Shown here in pieces: positions 25,533 through 32,602 of a DNA stretch of 64,000 nucleotides. Position numbers and translations under genes: made by a program. Source of the stretch: an uncultured Limosilactobacillus sp. (GTDB lineage Bacteria > Bacillota > Bacilli > Lactobacillales > Lactobacillaceae); NCBI RefSeq assembly GCF_934202705.1, contig NZ_CAKPYE010000004.1, forward strand, positions 1 through 64,000, read 5' to 3'. How positions within the stretch are numbered: the first letter of the stretch is position 1; every line of letters starts with the position of its first letter. A model generated the notes under the pieces. It was not told the origin of the DNA and made no database searches. It saw only the letters and a program-made list of their open reading frames with translations.

Positions 25533-26516
25533 ATGTTTCATAAACCCAAAATTGTGATTATTGGCGGAGGAACAGGCCTCCCTGTGATTCTCCGGGGGTT
25601 ACGTGACCAAAATGTCGATGTGACAGCGATTGTAACTGTTGCGGATGATGGCGGATCTTCAGGTATTTTACGGAATTATATTAATGTGGTTCCACCTGGC
25701 GATATTCGAAATGCGCTGGTGGCCTTATCTGAATTGCCAGAGATTGAAAAGGAAATTTTTCAGTACCGGTTTAATAGCCAGGACAATTTTTTCGCCGGGC
25801 ATGCATTGGGAAATTTAATTATCTCCGCATTAGCTGAAATGAAAGGGAATATTTTTGATGCGGTTCAAGAATTATCGCAATTAATGCAAATTCATGGGCA
25901 TATCTTTCCAGTAGCAAATGAACCGCTAACACTGAATGCTGAATTTACTGATGGTAGTAAATTAGCCGGTGAATCTGAAATTACAGCAGCGCATAAACAA
26001 ATCCAACGAGTTTGGGTAACGGATGCGGAACAACCAGCAGAACCACAAGCAGTCAAACAAGTCATTGATGCAATCATGGATGCAGATCAAATTGTTTTAG
26101 GCCCCGGCAGCTTGTTTACGAGTATTTTACCGAATCTCATGATTAGTAATGTTGGCGAGGCAGTGAAGAGGACGAAGGCCGAAGTGGTATATATTTGTAA
26201 TATCATGACCCAAAAAGGGGAAACAGACCATTTTACGGATGCAGATCATGTTCGCGTGTTGAACCGTCATCTTGGTGAGCAGTTTATTGATACGGTCCTC
26301 GTGAATATTCAACCCGTCCCCAAAGACTACATTAACTTTCAAGAGTGGAATGAAATTTCCCAACCAGTAACCCATGATTTTGCCGGATTGCGTGAGCAAG
26401 GCTGTCGAGTAATTTCGGCTAATTTCTTGCGTTTACGTGATAACGGAGCATTCCATGATCGCGACAAAGTAGTGAGCGAATTACTGAACCGGCTCCATGA
26501 CGTTCATGGGGATTAG
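25533..26516 (+). CDS. yvcK: YvcK/MgfK gluconeogenesis factor
   Basis: A 327-residue member of the CofD/YvcK family, required in Bacillus for growth and cell-wall integrity on gluconeogenic carbon sources; it binds UDP-sugars. It starts with KIVIIGGGTGLPVILRGL and has TVADDGGSSGILR, PPGDIRNALVAL and LGPGSLFTSILPNL blocks. AGGAGG precedes the ATG. It follows rapZ by 11 nt and precedes whiA by 14 nt. Confidence 0.95.
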   Translation: MFHKPKIVIIGGGTGLPVILRGLRDQNVDVTAIVTVADDGGSSGILRNYINVVPPGDIRNALVALSELPEIEKEIFQYRFNSQDNFFAGHALGNLIISALAEMKGNIFDAVQELSQLMQIHGHIFPVANEPLTLNAEFTDGSKLAGESEITAAHKQIQRVWVTDAEQPAEPQAVKQVIDAIMDADQIVLGPGSLFTSILPNLMISNVGEAVKRTKAEVVYICNIMTQKGETDHFTDADHVRVLNRHLGEQFIDTVLVNIQPVPKDYINFQEWNEISQPVTHDFAGLREQGCRVISANFLRLRDNGAFHDRDKVVSELLNRLHDVHGD

Positions 26517-26530
26517 GAAAGGATGATGAA

Positions 26531-27463
26531 ATGTCATACGCAAGTCAGGTCAAGAAAGAATTAACTGGCTTAACGGTGCATAAGGACAATGCTCAGGCCG
26601 AATTGATGGCTCTGATTCGGATGAACGGATCACTTGGGATTGCCAATCAGCAAATGGTATTGAGCGTCCAGACCGAAAGCCCGGCAATTGCCCGCCGGAT
26701 ATACACGCTATTAAAGAATTTTTACAACGTTGAATCTGAAATTGTGGTTCGACGTAAAATGAAATTGAAAAAGAATAATACCTATGTTGTTCGTCTTCGG
26801 TACCATGTGAAGAAATTATTGACGGAATTGGGGATTCTGGATGGCTTTCACATTATGGAACGAGTCCCCACCGGTTTGTTAAAAAACGATTTAATGATTC
26901 AGTCATATTTGAGGGGCGCTTTTTTAGCGGGGGGTTCGGTGAATAATCCAGAAACTTCTCGTTATCATTTGGAAATTTATTCTTTATATGAAGAACATAA
27001 TGAAATGATTGCCGAAATGATAAATCATTTTCAGCTAAATGCGCGAATGACGGCTCGGCGAAGCGGTTATATCGTTTATTTGAAAGAGGCAGAAAAGATT
27101 GCTGATTTTCTCCAGTTGATTGGTGCCACAAATAGTATGCTTCAATTTGAAAACATTCGAATTGTGCGGGATATGAGAAATTCTGTGAACCGGTTGGTTA
27201 ATTGTGAAAATGCGAATATGGATAAGGTTGCGAATGCTGCCAATAAGCAAGTGGCTAACATTCAGTTGATTGATGAACATGTCGGTCTAAATAACATTCC
27301 GGAGAAATTGCGTGAAATTGCGGTAACGCGGTTAGCACACCCGGAAGTAAGTTTGAAGGAACTGGGGGAGTTGGTTCCAGGAGGACCAATTTCTAAGTCT
27401 GGAGTCAACCATCGTTTAAGAAAATTGAATGCTTATGCGGATAAAATTAAAACCGGAAAATAA
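26531..27463 (+). CDS. whiA: WhiA DNA-binding protein
   Basis: A 310-residue WhiA protein. It combines an N-terminal LAGLIDADG-homing-endonuclease-like fold (SYASQVKKELT at the start, FLAGGSVNNPETSRYHLEI in the middle) with a C-terminal helix-turn-helix (RLAHPEVSLKELGELVPGGPISKSGVNHRLRKL). In Streptomyces it regulates sporulation genes; in Firmicutes it affects division and chromosome segregation. It is the last gene of the rapZ operon, closed by a strong terminator. Confidence 0.96.
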   Translation: MSYASQVKKELTGLTVHKDNAQAELMALIRMNGSLGIANQQMVLSVQTESPAIARRIYTLLKNFYNVESEIVVRRKMKLKKNNTYVVRLRYHVKKLLTELGILDGFHIMERVPTGLLKNDLMIQSYLRGAFLAGGSVNNPETSRYHLEIYSLYEEHNEMIAEMINHFQLNARMTARRSGYIVYLKEAEKIADFLQLIGATNSMLQFENIRIVRDMRNSVNRLVNCENANMDKVANAANKQVANIQLIDEHVGLNNIPEKLREIAVTRLAHPEVSLKELGELVPGGPISKSGVNHRLRKLNAYADKIKTGK

Positions 27464-27495
27464 AAAAACGATGTTGCAAATGCAACACCGTTTTT
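27463..27495. terminator. Bidirectional terminator between whiA and clpP
   Basis: A-rich start, near-perfect stem AAAACG-TGTTGCA / TGCAACA-CGTTTT, then T run. It can serve both convergent genes. Confidence 0.85.
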
Positions 27496-27510
27496 CTACT
27501 TATTTAACAA

Positions 27511-28104
27511 TTAATCTGCTTTAGGCTTGTTTTCCATGATCCCATCAAGCAAACCGTAATCAACTGCTTCTTGAGCAGTTAAGTAATGATCACGTTCAGT
27601 GTCCTGGTTAATCTTTTCAATTGGTTGACCAGAATTTTCTGCCAGAATTCCGTTGATCATCTTACGTGTCTTCAAAATTTCTGTGGCGGCAATTTCAATT
27701 TCAGTTTGTTGGCCTTGAGCACCACCAGAAGGTTGGTGGATCAATACTTGAGAGTGTGGCAAACCAAACCGCTTGCCCTTAGCACCTGAGGAAACGAGGA
27801 CGCTGGCCATGGAAGCTGCCATTCCAATTACAATAGTTTGAACGTCAGCTTTAATGAAGTTCATGGTGTCATAGATAGCCATACCTGAAGTAACCACACC
27901 GCCAGGTGAATTAATGTATAGATAGATATCTTTGGTTGAGTCTTGCGCGTCTAAAAAAAGAAGTTGCGCAACAATTGAATTTGCCATTTCGTCTTCAATT
28001 GGACCGGAAAGCATAATGATCCGATCTTTAAGAAGCCGTGAGTAAATGTCATAAGCACGTTCACCACGTGATGATTGTTCAATCACAGTTGGAACTAGAT
28101 TCAT
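27511..28104 (-). CDS. clpP: ATP-dependent Clp protease proteolytic subunit
   Basis: A 197-residue serine peptidase forming the double-heptameric chamber used by ClpX, ClpC and ClpE. The catalytic triad is readable: Ser98 in IGMAASMASVL, His123 in VLIHQPSGGAQGQ and Asp172 in TERDHYL. The handle region and the N-terminal MNLVPTVIEQSSRGERAYDIYSRLLKDRIIML are typical. GGAGG precedes the ATG. Control signals upstream comprise a CtsR box overlapping the -35 and a CIRCE-like repeat in the leader (separate entries). Confidence 0.98.
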   Translation of the reverse strand: MNLVPTVIEQSSRGERAYDIYSRLLKDRIIMLSGPIEDEMANSIVAQLLFLDAQDSTKDIYLYINSPGGVVTSGMAIYDTMNFIKADVQTIVIGMAASMASVLVSSGAKGKRFGLPHSQVLIHQPSGGAQGQQTEIEIAATEILKTRKMINGILAENSGQPIEKINQDTERDHYLTAQEAVDYGLLDGIMENKPKAD

Positions 28105-28120
28105 ATTAAGTGGCCTCCTT

Positions 28121-28147
28121 TTAGCACTTATTAGCGTTAATTGCTAA
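28121..28147 (-). promoter_or_regulatory. CIRCE-like HrcA operator in the clpP leader
   Basis: TTAGCACTT, 9 nt, AATTGCTAA. The consensus is TTAGCACTC-N9-GAGTGCTAA; the halves match at 8/9 and 7/9 with the exact 9-9-9 spacing. It lies between the -10 and the ribosome-binding site, the usual CIRCE position. Confidence 0.6.
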
Positions 28148-28158
28148 CGTATGATTGT

Positions 28159-28188
28159 ATTTTACCCTATAGGTCAAGAAAGGTCAAA
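28159..28188 (-). promoter_or_regulatory. clpP promoter with CtsR box
   Basis: Reading the minus strand: TTGACC (28187-28182), 17 nt, TAAAAT (28164-28159). GGTCAAGAAAGGTCAAA at 28172-28188 on the plus strand is the tandem heptad recognised by the heat-shock repressor CtsR. It covers the -35. Confidence 0.85.
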
Positions 28189-28200
28189 TAAAGTTAAAAG

Positions 28201-28227
28201 AAAAAGGGCTGAATTAACAGTCCTTTC
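28201..28227 (-). terminator. Terminator of the 39-residue gene
   Basis: On the minus strand AAAGGaCTG pairs with CAGcCCTTT and a T run follows. Confidence 0.65.
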
Positions 28228-28231
28228 GATA

Positions 28232-28351
28232 TTATTTAAGATTTTCAGCAATTAAATCTAATTCTAGATTTGCGCATTCATTATCTAATTGATCGCGATC
28301 CTGATCTGGTTTAATTTCAAAAAGTTTAAGTTGTAATTCTTGTTTGGACAT
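28232..28351 (-). CDS. Small acidic protein of 39 residues, unknown
   Basis: An ORF starting MSKQELQLKLFEIKPDQDRD and ending LDLIAENLK. GGAGG lies 6 nt before the ATG, and a terminator follows the stop. It is rich in Asp, Glu, Leu and Gln, without a membrane segment, and could form one or two amphipathic helices. A candidate promoter is TTGAAA-N17-TAGTAT on the minus strand (28453-28425). Site, size and terminator support a real gene; I do not recognise a family. Confidence 0.6.
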   Translation of the reverse strand: MSKQELQLKLFEIKPDQDRDQLDNECANLELDLIAENLK

Positions 28352-28541
28352 AATGATCCTCCATTTAGTTTTGGTGTTTAAATTGGTTAGCTCTGCTAAA
28401 CACTCTGATCTTTTAACAGTTTACATACTATCTTAAATTGGTATAGTTTTCAAGAAGTTTATCATTACAGTTTTGATAAACGTTTTCAACTAATGGTCTA
28501 AATAAAAAAGGATAAATAATTGGTCGTTCCGAGAGGAAAGG

Positions 28542-28570
28542 TTGCGCTTTGCGACACATTTGGTTATAAT
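28542..28570 (+). promoter_or_regulatory. Promoter of the 43-residue gene
   Basis: TTGCGC at 28542-28547, 17-nt spacer, TATAAT at 28565-28570. The start codon is 48 nt downstream. Confidence 0.65.
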
Positions 28571-28617
28571 CGGAATGTTGATTATTAACGATAATATATT
28601 AAAGGAGGCATATTGAC

Positions 28618-28749
28618 ATGCGTAAAGCACATCCACATGGCGTACAAGGCCGTCGTCCCGTTGCTCCTAAGTACAAGCGGGCATTAAAGGAAAAGAAAAT
28701 TGAAGAAATTCGTAAGTGGGCCAAAGAGAAGCCAGCTGACGAAAAGTAA
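28618..28749 (+). CDS. Small basic protein of 43 residues, unknown
   Basis: An ORF starting MRKAHPHGVQGRRPVAPKYK followed by a Lys/Glu-rich helix (about residues 21-38) and the tail PADEK. AAAGGAGG lies 8 nt before the ATG. It has its own promoter and a strong terminator, so it is a dedicated single-gene unit. The Arg/His/Pro-rich head and charged helix suggest a nucleic-acid or ribosome contact, but that is speculation. The preceding 265 nt hold the promoters of this gene and of the divergent 39-residue gene and otherwise nothing recognised. Confidence 0.7.
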   Translation: MRKAHPHGVQGRRPVAPKYKRALKEKKIEEIRKWAKEKPADEK

Positions 28750-28761
28750 TCTAATTAATAG

Positions 28762-28793
28762 AAAAGCAAGGATCATTGGATCCTTGCTTTTTT
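28762..28793 (+). terminator. Terminator of the 43-residue gene
   Basis: AAAAGCAAGGATC pairs with GATCCTTGCTTTT with only four loop bases, followed by T residues. Confidence 0.88.
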
Positions 28794-28932
28794 ATTGCCG
28801 GTGGTTTTAATTGAGTGCTGACGAAACGGAAGTTTCCAAGCGAAAATAAAACCACTTTCAAAAATGGAAGTGGTTGGAGTGTTGGTTAGAAGCAGTTTGG
28901 TCGCAGAATTGAAAAATAATGGTGTTTTGGCC

Positions 28933-28966
28933 AAAAAAAATGCCTTAATAACAACGATTAAGACAC
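28933..28966 (-). terminator. Terminator of the tRNA transcript
   Basis: Minus strand: CTTAAT pairs with ATTAAG, then GCA and eight T residues. Confidence 0.6.
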
Positions 28967-28994
28967 TTTAGAACTTGGTAAAATAGTACCAGAA

Positions 28995-29078
28995 TGCCCA
29001 AGGCAGGATTCGAACCTGTACATGGAAACCCATACAACGACCTGAACGTTGCGCGTCTGCCAATTCCGCCACTTGGGC
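28995..29078 (-). tRNA. tRNA-Leu (anticodon CAG)
   Basis: An 84-nt class II tRNA. Acceptor GCCCAAG pairs with CTTGGGC. The anticodon arm is CAACG-TTCAGGT-CGTTG with anticodon CAG. The long variable arm contains ATGG/CCAT, and the T-loop is GTTCGAATC. CCA is not encoded. Confidence 0.95.
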
Positions 29079-29086
29079 AAGTTAAA

Positions 29087-29158
29087 TGCGCCCCCAGGGA
29101 GTCGAACCCTGATCTCGAGAACCGGAATCTCACGTGCGATCCATTACACTAAGGGCGC
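29087..29158 (-). tRNA. tRNA-Arg (anticodon CCG)
   Basis: A 72-nt tRNA. Acceptor GCGCCC pairs with GGGCGC. The anticodon loop TTCCGGT gives CCG within GAGA/TCTC, and the T-arm is CAGGGTTCGACTCCCTG. It is transcribed first, 8 nt upstream of tRNA-Leu. Confidence 0.95.
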
Positions 29159-29173
29159 TTAACAACAAATAAT

Positions 29174-29202
29174 ATCTTATCGAATTAAGGATCAAAATGC
29201 AA
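29174..29202 (-). promoter_or_regulatory. Promoter of the tRNA pair
   Basis: Minus strand: TTGCAT (29202-29197), 17 nt, TAAGAT (29179-29174), 16 nt before the first tRNA. Confidence 0.6.
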
Positions 29203-29228
29203 TAGTTTTTTCAAATTTAGTGATGAGA

Positions 29229-29255
29229 TTAGCAGTGTGATGGACATTCTGCTAA
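29229..29255. promoter_or_regulatory. CIRCE-shaped inverted repeat before gap
   Basis: TTAGCAG-N13-CTGCTAA is a perfect 7-bp inverted repeat with the same outer TTAGCA/TGCTAA as CIRCE and the same overall 27-nt size. It lies between the tRNA promoter and the gap promoter. An operator role is inferred. Confidence 0.35.
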
Positions 29256-29322
29256 TAATCGGTTATCATAAAGAACGTTGAAAGTGTTCGTTAATTTTTG
29301 AACTGTACAATCTAATTTTCAG

Positions 29323-29331
29323 TGTTAAAAT
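29323..29331 (+). promoter_or_regulatory. Extended -10 of the gap operon
   Basis: TGTTAAAAT lies 48 nt before the gap ATG; the -35 is poor. Confidence 0.5.
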
Positions 29332-29379
29332 AATAACGTACATTTAATTATATGTTTTCCTAAAGGAGGAATTTGCAGT

Positions 29380-30393
29380 ATGACTGTAAAGATTGGTATT
29401 AATGGTTTTGGCCGTATCGGTCGGTTGGCATTCCGTCGGATTCACGAATTGGGTGCTAAGGATATTGAAGTTGTAGCCATCAATGATTTGACTACTCCTG
29501 CAATGCTTGCATACCTTTTGAAGTATGACTCAACTCATGGTAAGTTCCCTGGTGAAGTTTCCGCTACCGACACAGGAATTGTTGTTGACGGTAAGGAATA
29601 CCCAGTTTACGCTGAACGTGATGCACGGAACATTCCTTGGGTTAAGAATGATGGTGTGGACTTTGTACTTGAATGTACTGGTTTCTACACTTCTGCTGAA
29701 AAGTCACAAGCACACTTGGATGCTGGTGCTAAGCGTGTTCTGATTTCAGCCCCTGCTGGTAATATTCCAACCGTTGTTCCTGGTGTTAACCTTGATACCC
29801 TGAAGAAGGATGACAAGATCGTTTCTGCTGGTTCATGTACTACTTCATGTCTTGCACCAATGGCTTACTTCCTTAACAAGGACTTTGGTATCAAAGTTGG
29901 TACTATGACTACGATTCACGCATTTACTTCAACTCAAGCGATCCTTGATGGCCCTCGTGGCAAGAAGATGCGTAACAACCGTACTGCAAGTGTTAACACG
30001 ATTCCTCACTCATCTGGTGCTGCTAAGGCCATTGGTCTTGTTATTCCAGAATTGAATGGTAAGCTTTCAGGACACGCACAACGTGTTGGTGTTGTTGACG
30101 GTTCATTAACTGAACTTGTTTCCATTCTTAACAAGAAGGTTACTGTTGACCAAGTTAACGACGCAATGAAGAAGGCCACTGATGGTAATGATGCCTTTGG
30201 ATACACTGAAGATCCGATTGTATCAACTGACATCATCGGATCAACTTATGGTTCAGTATTTGACCCATCACAAACCGAAATCATGGAAGGTGACGATGGT
30301 TCACAATTAGTTAAGACTGTTGCTTGGTACGACAACGAATACGGCTTCACTTCAAACATGATCCGTACTTTGCTTCACTTTGCTACTCTGTAA
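29380..30393 (+). CDS. gap: Glyceraldehyde-3-phosphate dehydrogenase
   Basis: A 337-residue NAD-dependent glycolytic GAPDH. The Rossmann start is VKIGINGFGRIGRLAFRRI. The catalytic cysteine lies in SAGSCTTSCLAPMAYFLN (variant of the common SNASCTTNCLAP). The active-site His is in TTIHAFTSTQAILDGP, and WYDNEYGFTSNMIRT closes the domain. Codon use is strongly biased, as expected for a very abundant enzyme. AAAGGAGG precedes the ATG. It is the first gene of the glycolytic cluster gap-pgk-tpiA-eno. No CggR repressor gene is upstream; tRNA genes are there instead. Confidence 0.98.
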   Translation: MTVKIGINGFGRIGRLAFRRIHELGAKDIEVVAINDLTTPAMLAYLLKYDSTHGKFPGEVSATDTGIVVDGKEYPVYAERDARNIPWVKNDGVDFVLECTGFYTSAEKSQAHLDAGAKRVLISAPAGNIPTVVPGVNLDTLKKDDKIVSAGSCTTSCLAPMAYFLNKDFGIKVGTMTTIHAFTSTQAILDGPRGKKMRNNRTASVNTIPHSSGAAKAIGLVIPELNGKLSGHAQRVGVVDGSLTELVSILNKKVTVDQVNDAMKKATDGNDAFGYTEDPIVSTDIIGSTYGSVFDPSQTEIMEGDDGSQLVKTVAWYDNEYGFTSNMIRTLLHFATL

Positions 30394-30413
30394 GCAAGGG
30401 ATAATTACTAATT

Positions 30414-30448
30414 AAAAGGTGGGAGGAGGAAACTTCGCCCACCTTTTT
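30414..30448 (+). terminator. Partial terminator between gap and pgk
   Basis: AAAAGGTGGG pairs with CCCACCTTTTT. It would make gap mRNA more abundant than mRNA of the downstream genes. Confidence 0.75.
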
Positions 30449-30470
30449 AACAGAAAGAGGAGAATTAATT

Positions 30471-31679
30471 ATGGCTAAAATGACTGTTGAAGACTTGCCT
30501 TTGGAAGGTAAGAAGGTATTAATGCGAGTTGATTTTAATGTGCCAATTAAAGATGGGGTTGTTGGTGACGATAATCGAATCGTGGCAGCATTACCAACCA
30601 TTAAATATGTAATCGACCACAATGGAAAGGCAATTTTGTTCTCACATTTAGGACGGATTAAGAAGGAAGAAGACAAACCTGGTCTTTCTATGCGTCCGGT
30701 AGCAGAACGACTTTCTAACTTGCTCAACAAGCCAGTAACCTTTGTACCAGTTACTGAAGGAAAGCAACTCGAAGATGCCATTGACAAGATGAATGATGGC
30801 GACGTTTTAATGGTGCAAAACACTCGTTACGAAGATGTTAAGGATGGCGAAAATGTTAAGCGTGAGTCTGGTAATGACCCTGAATTAGGTAAGTACTGGG
30901 CTTCACTTGGTGACGTCTATGTTAACGATGCCTTTGGAACTGCTCACCGTCAACACGCTTCTAACGTTGGAATTGCGCAAAATATTGGTGACGGCAAGTC
31001 TGGTGTTGGTTTCTTGATGGAAAAGGAAATCAAGTTCTTAGGAAATGCAGTTGATAACCCGGTTCGTCCTTTTGTTGCTATTCTTGGTGGGGCCAAGGTT
31101 TCTGACAAGATTGGCGTAATTGATCACCTGCTGAGTAAGGCTGATAAGATTATTATTGGTGGAGGAATGGCTTATACTTTCTTTGCTGCCAAGGGTATTA
31201 AGATTGGTAACTCACTGGTTGAAAAGGATAAGATTGATGTTGCAAAGGACATCATGGCTAAGGCTGGAGACAAATTGGTATTGCCAGTTGATAGTGTGAT
31301 TGCTGATGCATTCAAGAACGATGCTAATACTAAGGTTGTTGATGGCGATATTCCTGATGGCTGGATGGGATTAGATATCGGTCCAAAGTCAATTGAAGAG
31401 TTCGAAAATGTCCTTAAGGATGCTAAGACGGTCGTTTGGAATGGTCCAATGGGTGTCTTTGAAATGTCAAACTTTGCTAAGGGAACGTTAGCAATTGGTA
31501 AATTCCTTGGTAACCTGAGTGATGCAACAACGATTGTTGGTGGTGGAGACTCTACTGCTGCTGCTAAACAACTAGGGATTGCTGAAAAGTTGAGCCACAT
31601 TTCTACTGGTGGTGGGGCTTCTCTGACTTACCTTGAAGGAAAAGTATTACCAGGAATTGCTGCAATTGCTGATAAGTAA
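30471..31679 (+). CDS. pgk: Phosphoglycerate kinase
   Basis: A 402-residue cytoplasmic kinase moving phosphate from 1,3-bisphosphoglycerate to ADP. The N-domain signature KKVLMRVDFNVPIKDG and the substrate-binding ILFSHLGRI are present. The GGAKVSDKIGVIDHL hinge region and the nucleotide-binding VWNGPMGVFE and VGGGDSTAAA motifs complete the family pattern. AGAGGAGA precedes the ATG. It lies 78 nt after gap, behind a hairpin that can terminate part of the transcription. Confidence 0.98.
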   Translation: MAKMTVEDLPLEGKKVLMRVDFNVPIKDGVVGDDNRIVAALPTIKYVIDHNGKAILFSHLGRIKKEEDKPGLSMRPVAERLSNLLNKPVTFVPVTEGKQLEDAIDKMNDGDVLMVQNTRYEDVKDGENVKRESGNDPELGKYWASLGDVYVNDAFGTAHRQHASNVGIAQNIGDGKSGVGFLMEKEIKFLGNAVDNPVRPFVAILGGAKVSDKIGVIDHLLSKADKIIIGGGMAYTFFAAKGIKIGNSLVEKDKIDVAKDIMAKAGDKLVLPVDSVIADAFKNDANTKVVDGDIPDGWMGLDIGPKSIEEFENVLKDAKTVVWNGPMGVFEMSNFAKGTLAIGKFLGNLSDATTIVGGGDSTAAAKQLGIAEKLSHISTGGGASLTYLEGKVLPGIAAIADK

Positions 31680-31691
31680 ATATTGATAATG

Positions 31692-31735
31692 AACGGAGGC
31701 TAAGGTTAACGAAGGGTAACTTTTACCTCCGTTTG
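31692..31735 (+). terminator. Hairpin between pgk and tpiA
   Basis: AACGGAGG pairs with CCTCCGTT, with an inner GTTA/TAAC helix. The T run is short, so it may be a partial terminator or an RNA-processing site. Confidence 0.55.
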
Positions 31736-31762
31736 TCGTTAAAAGAAATGGGGGAGCGATTA

Positions 31763-32512
31763 ATGAGATCGCCAATTGTTGCCGGAAATTGGAAGATGAA
31801 CAAGACAGTGGAAGAAGCGGTTGACTTTGTTAATCAAATTAAAGATCATTTGCCAGATCCTGCCGTTCAAGAAAACGTTCTAGCTGCACCAACAATTGCG
31901 CTAGTACCGATGGTGAAAGCTGCAACCGGGACATCATTAAAAATTGCTGCCGAAAATTGTTATTACAAAGATGCTGGGGCATTTACTGGCGAAACTAGTC
32001 CGACGACACTCTATAGTGCTGGTATTCATCATGTGATTCTTGGTCACTCCGAGCGTCGGCAACTATTCAATGAAACTGATCATCAGGTTAATCTTAAAGT
32101 ACATGCGGCTTTAGATGCGGGACTTTGCCCCATTGTTTGTTGTGATGAAACAATGGGCCGACGAGTAGCAGGGAAGAAGGTTCATTGGGTGGTTAGTCGG
32201 ATTTTAGCTGATCTGAAAGACCTGAAGCCAGATAATGTTACTAAAGTCACGGTTGCGTATGAGCCGAGTTGGGCCATTGGTACTGGCGAGAGTATGGACC
32301 CAGACCAGGCAGAAGAAGGGTGCTATTTAATTCGTCAAACCATTGCAGATATGTATGGTGATGAAATTGCAAATGACGTTCGGATACTATACGGTGGTAG
32401 CGTGAATACTAATAACATCAATCAATTAATGGCAAGCCAAGACATCGATGGCGTTTTAGCAGGAGGAGCCAGTCTTGATGCGCAAACCTTTCTTAAGTTA
32501 GTGAATCACTAA
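31763..32512 (+). CDS. tpiA: Triosephosphate isomerase
   Basis: A 249-residue TIM-barrel enzyme interconverting dihydroxyacetone phosphate and glyceraldehyde-3-phosphate. PIVAGNWKMNKT holds the N-terminal Lys. HVILGHSERRQLF holds the electrophilic His. VAYEPSWAIGTG holds the catalytic Glu, and ILYGGSVNTNN the phosphate loop. ATG 31763 follows GGGGGAG; the ten codons upstream in frame are not part of the family. It is the third gene of the glycolytic cluster. Confidence 0.97.
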   Translation: MRSPIVAGNWKMNKTVEEAVDFVNQIKDHLPDPAVQENVLAAPTIALVPMVKAATGTSLKIAAENCYYKDAGAFTGETSPTTLYSAGIHHVILGHSERRQLFNETDHQVNLKVHAALDAGLCPIVCCDETMGRRVAGKKVHWVVSRILADLKDLKPDNVTKVTVAYEPSWAIGTGESMDPDQAEEGCYLIRQTIADMYGDEIANDVRILYGGSVNTNNINQLMASQDIDGVLAGGASLDAQTFLKLVNH

Positions 32513-32522
32513 TTATTTAGAC

Positions 32523-32551
32523 TTGTTTTAAGGTTCACAAAATAATACAAT
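32523..32551 (+). promoter_or_regulatory. Internal promoter before eno
   Basis: TTGTTT, 17 nt, TACAAT, placed 52 nt before the eno ATG, so eno can be expressed separately from tpiA. Confidence 0.55.
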
Positions 32552-32602
32552 GGAAAACGTAAGCATAGAGCTTTCCAATTTATTCTGGAGGAGAGAAATA
32601 TA

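Noticed and set aside
28850..28875. Hairpin AACCACTT / AAGTGGTT after the 43-residue gene
   Set aside because: Too short and lacking associated sequence to call a mobile element or an RNA gene.
28945..29133. Minus-strand ORF over the tRNA genes
   Set aside because: The sequence folds as tRNA-Leu and tRNA-Arg; the ORF is incidental.
31172..31600. 142-residue ORF on the minus strand
   Set aside because: Lies wholly inside pgk in antisense, with no family resemblance. It is a shadow created by strong codon bias; the same holds for 30383-30823, 14076-14390 and others.
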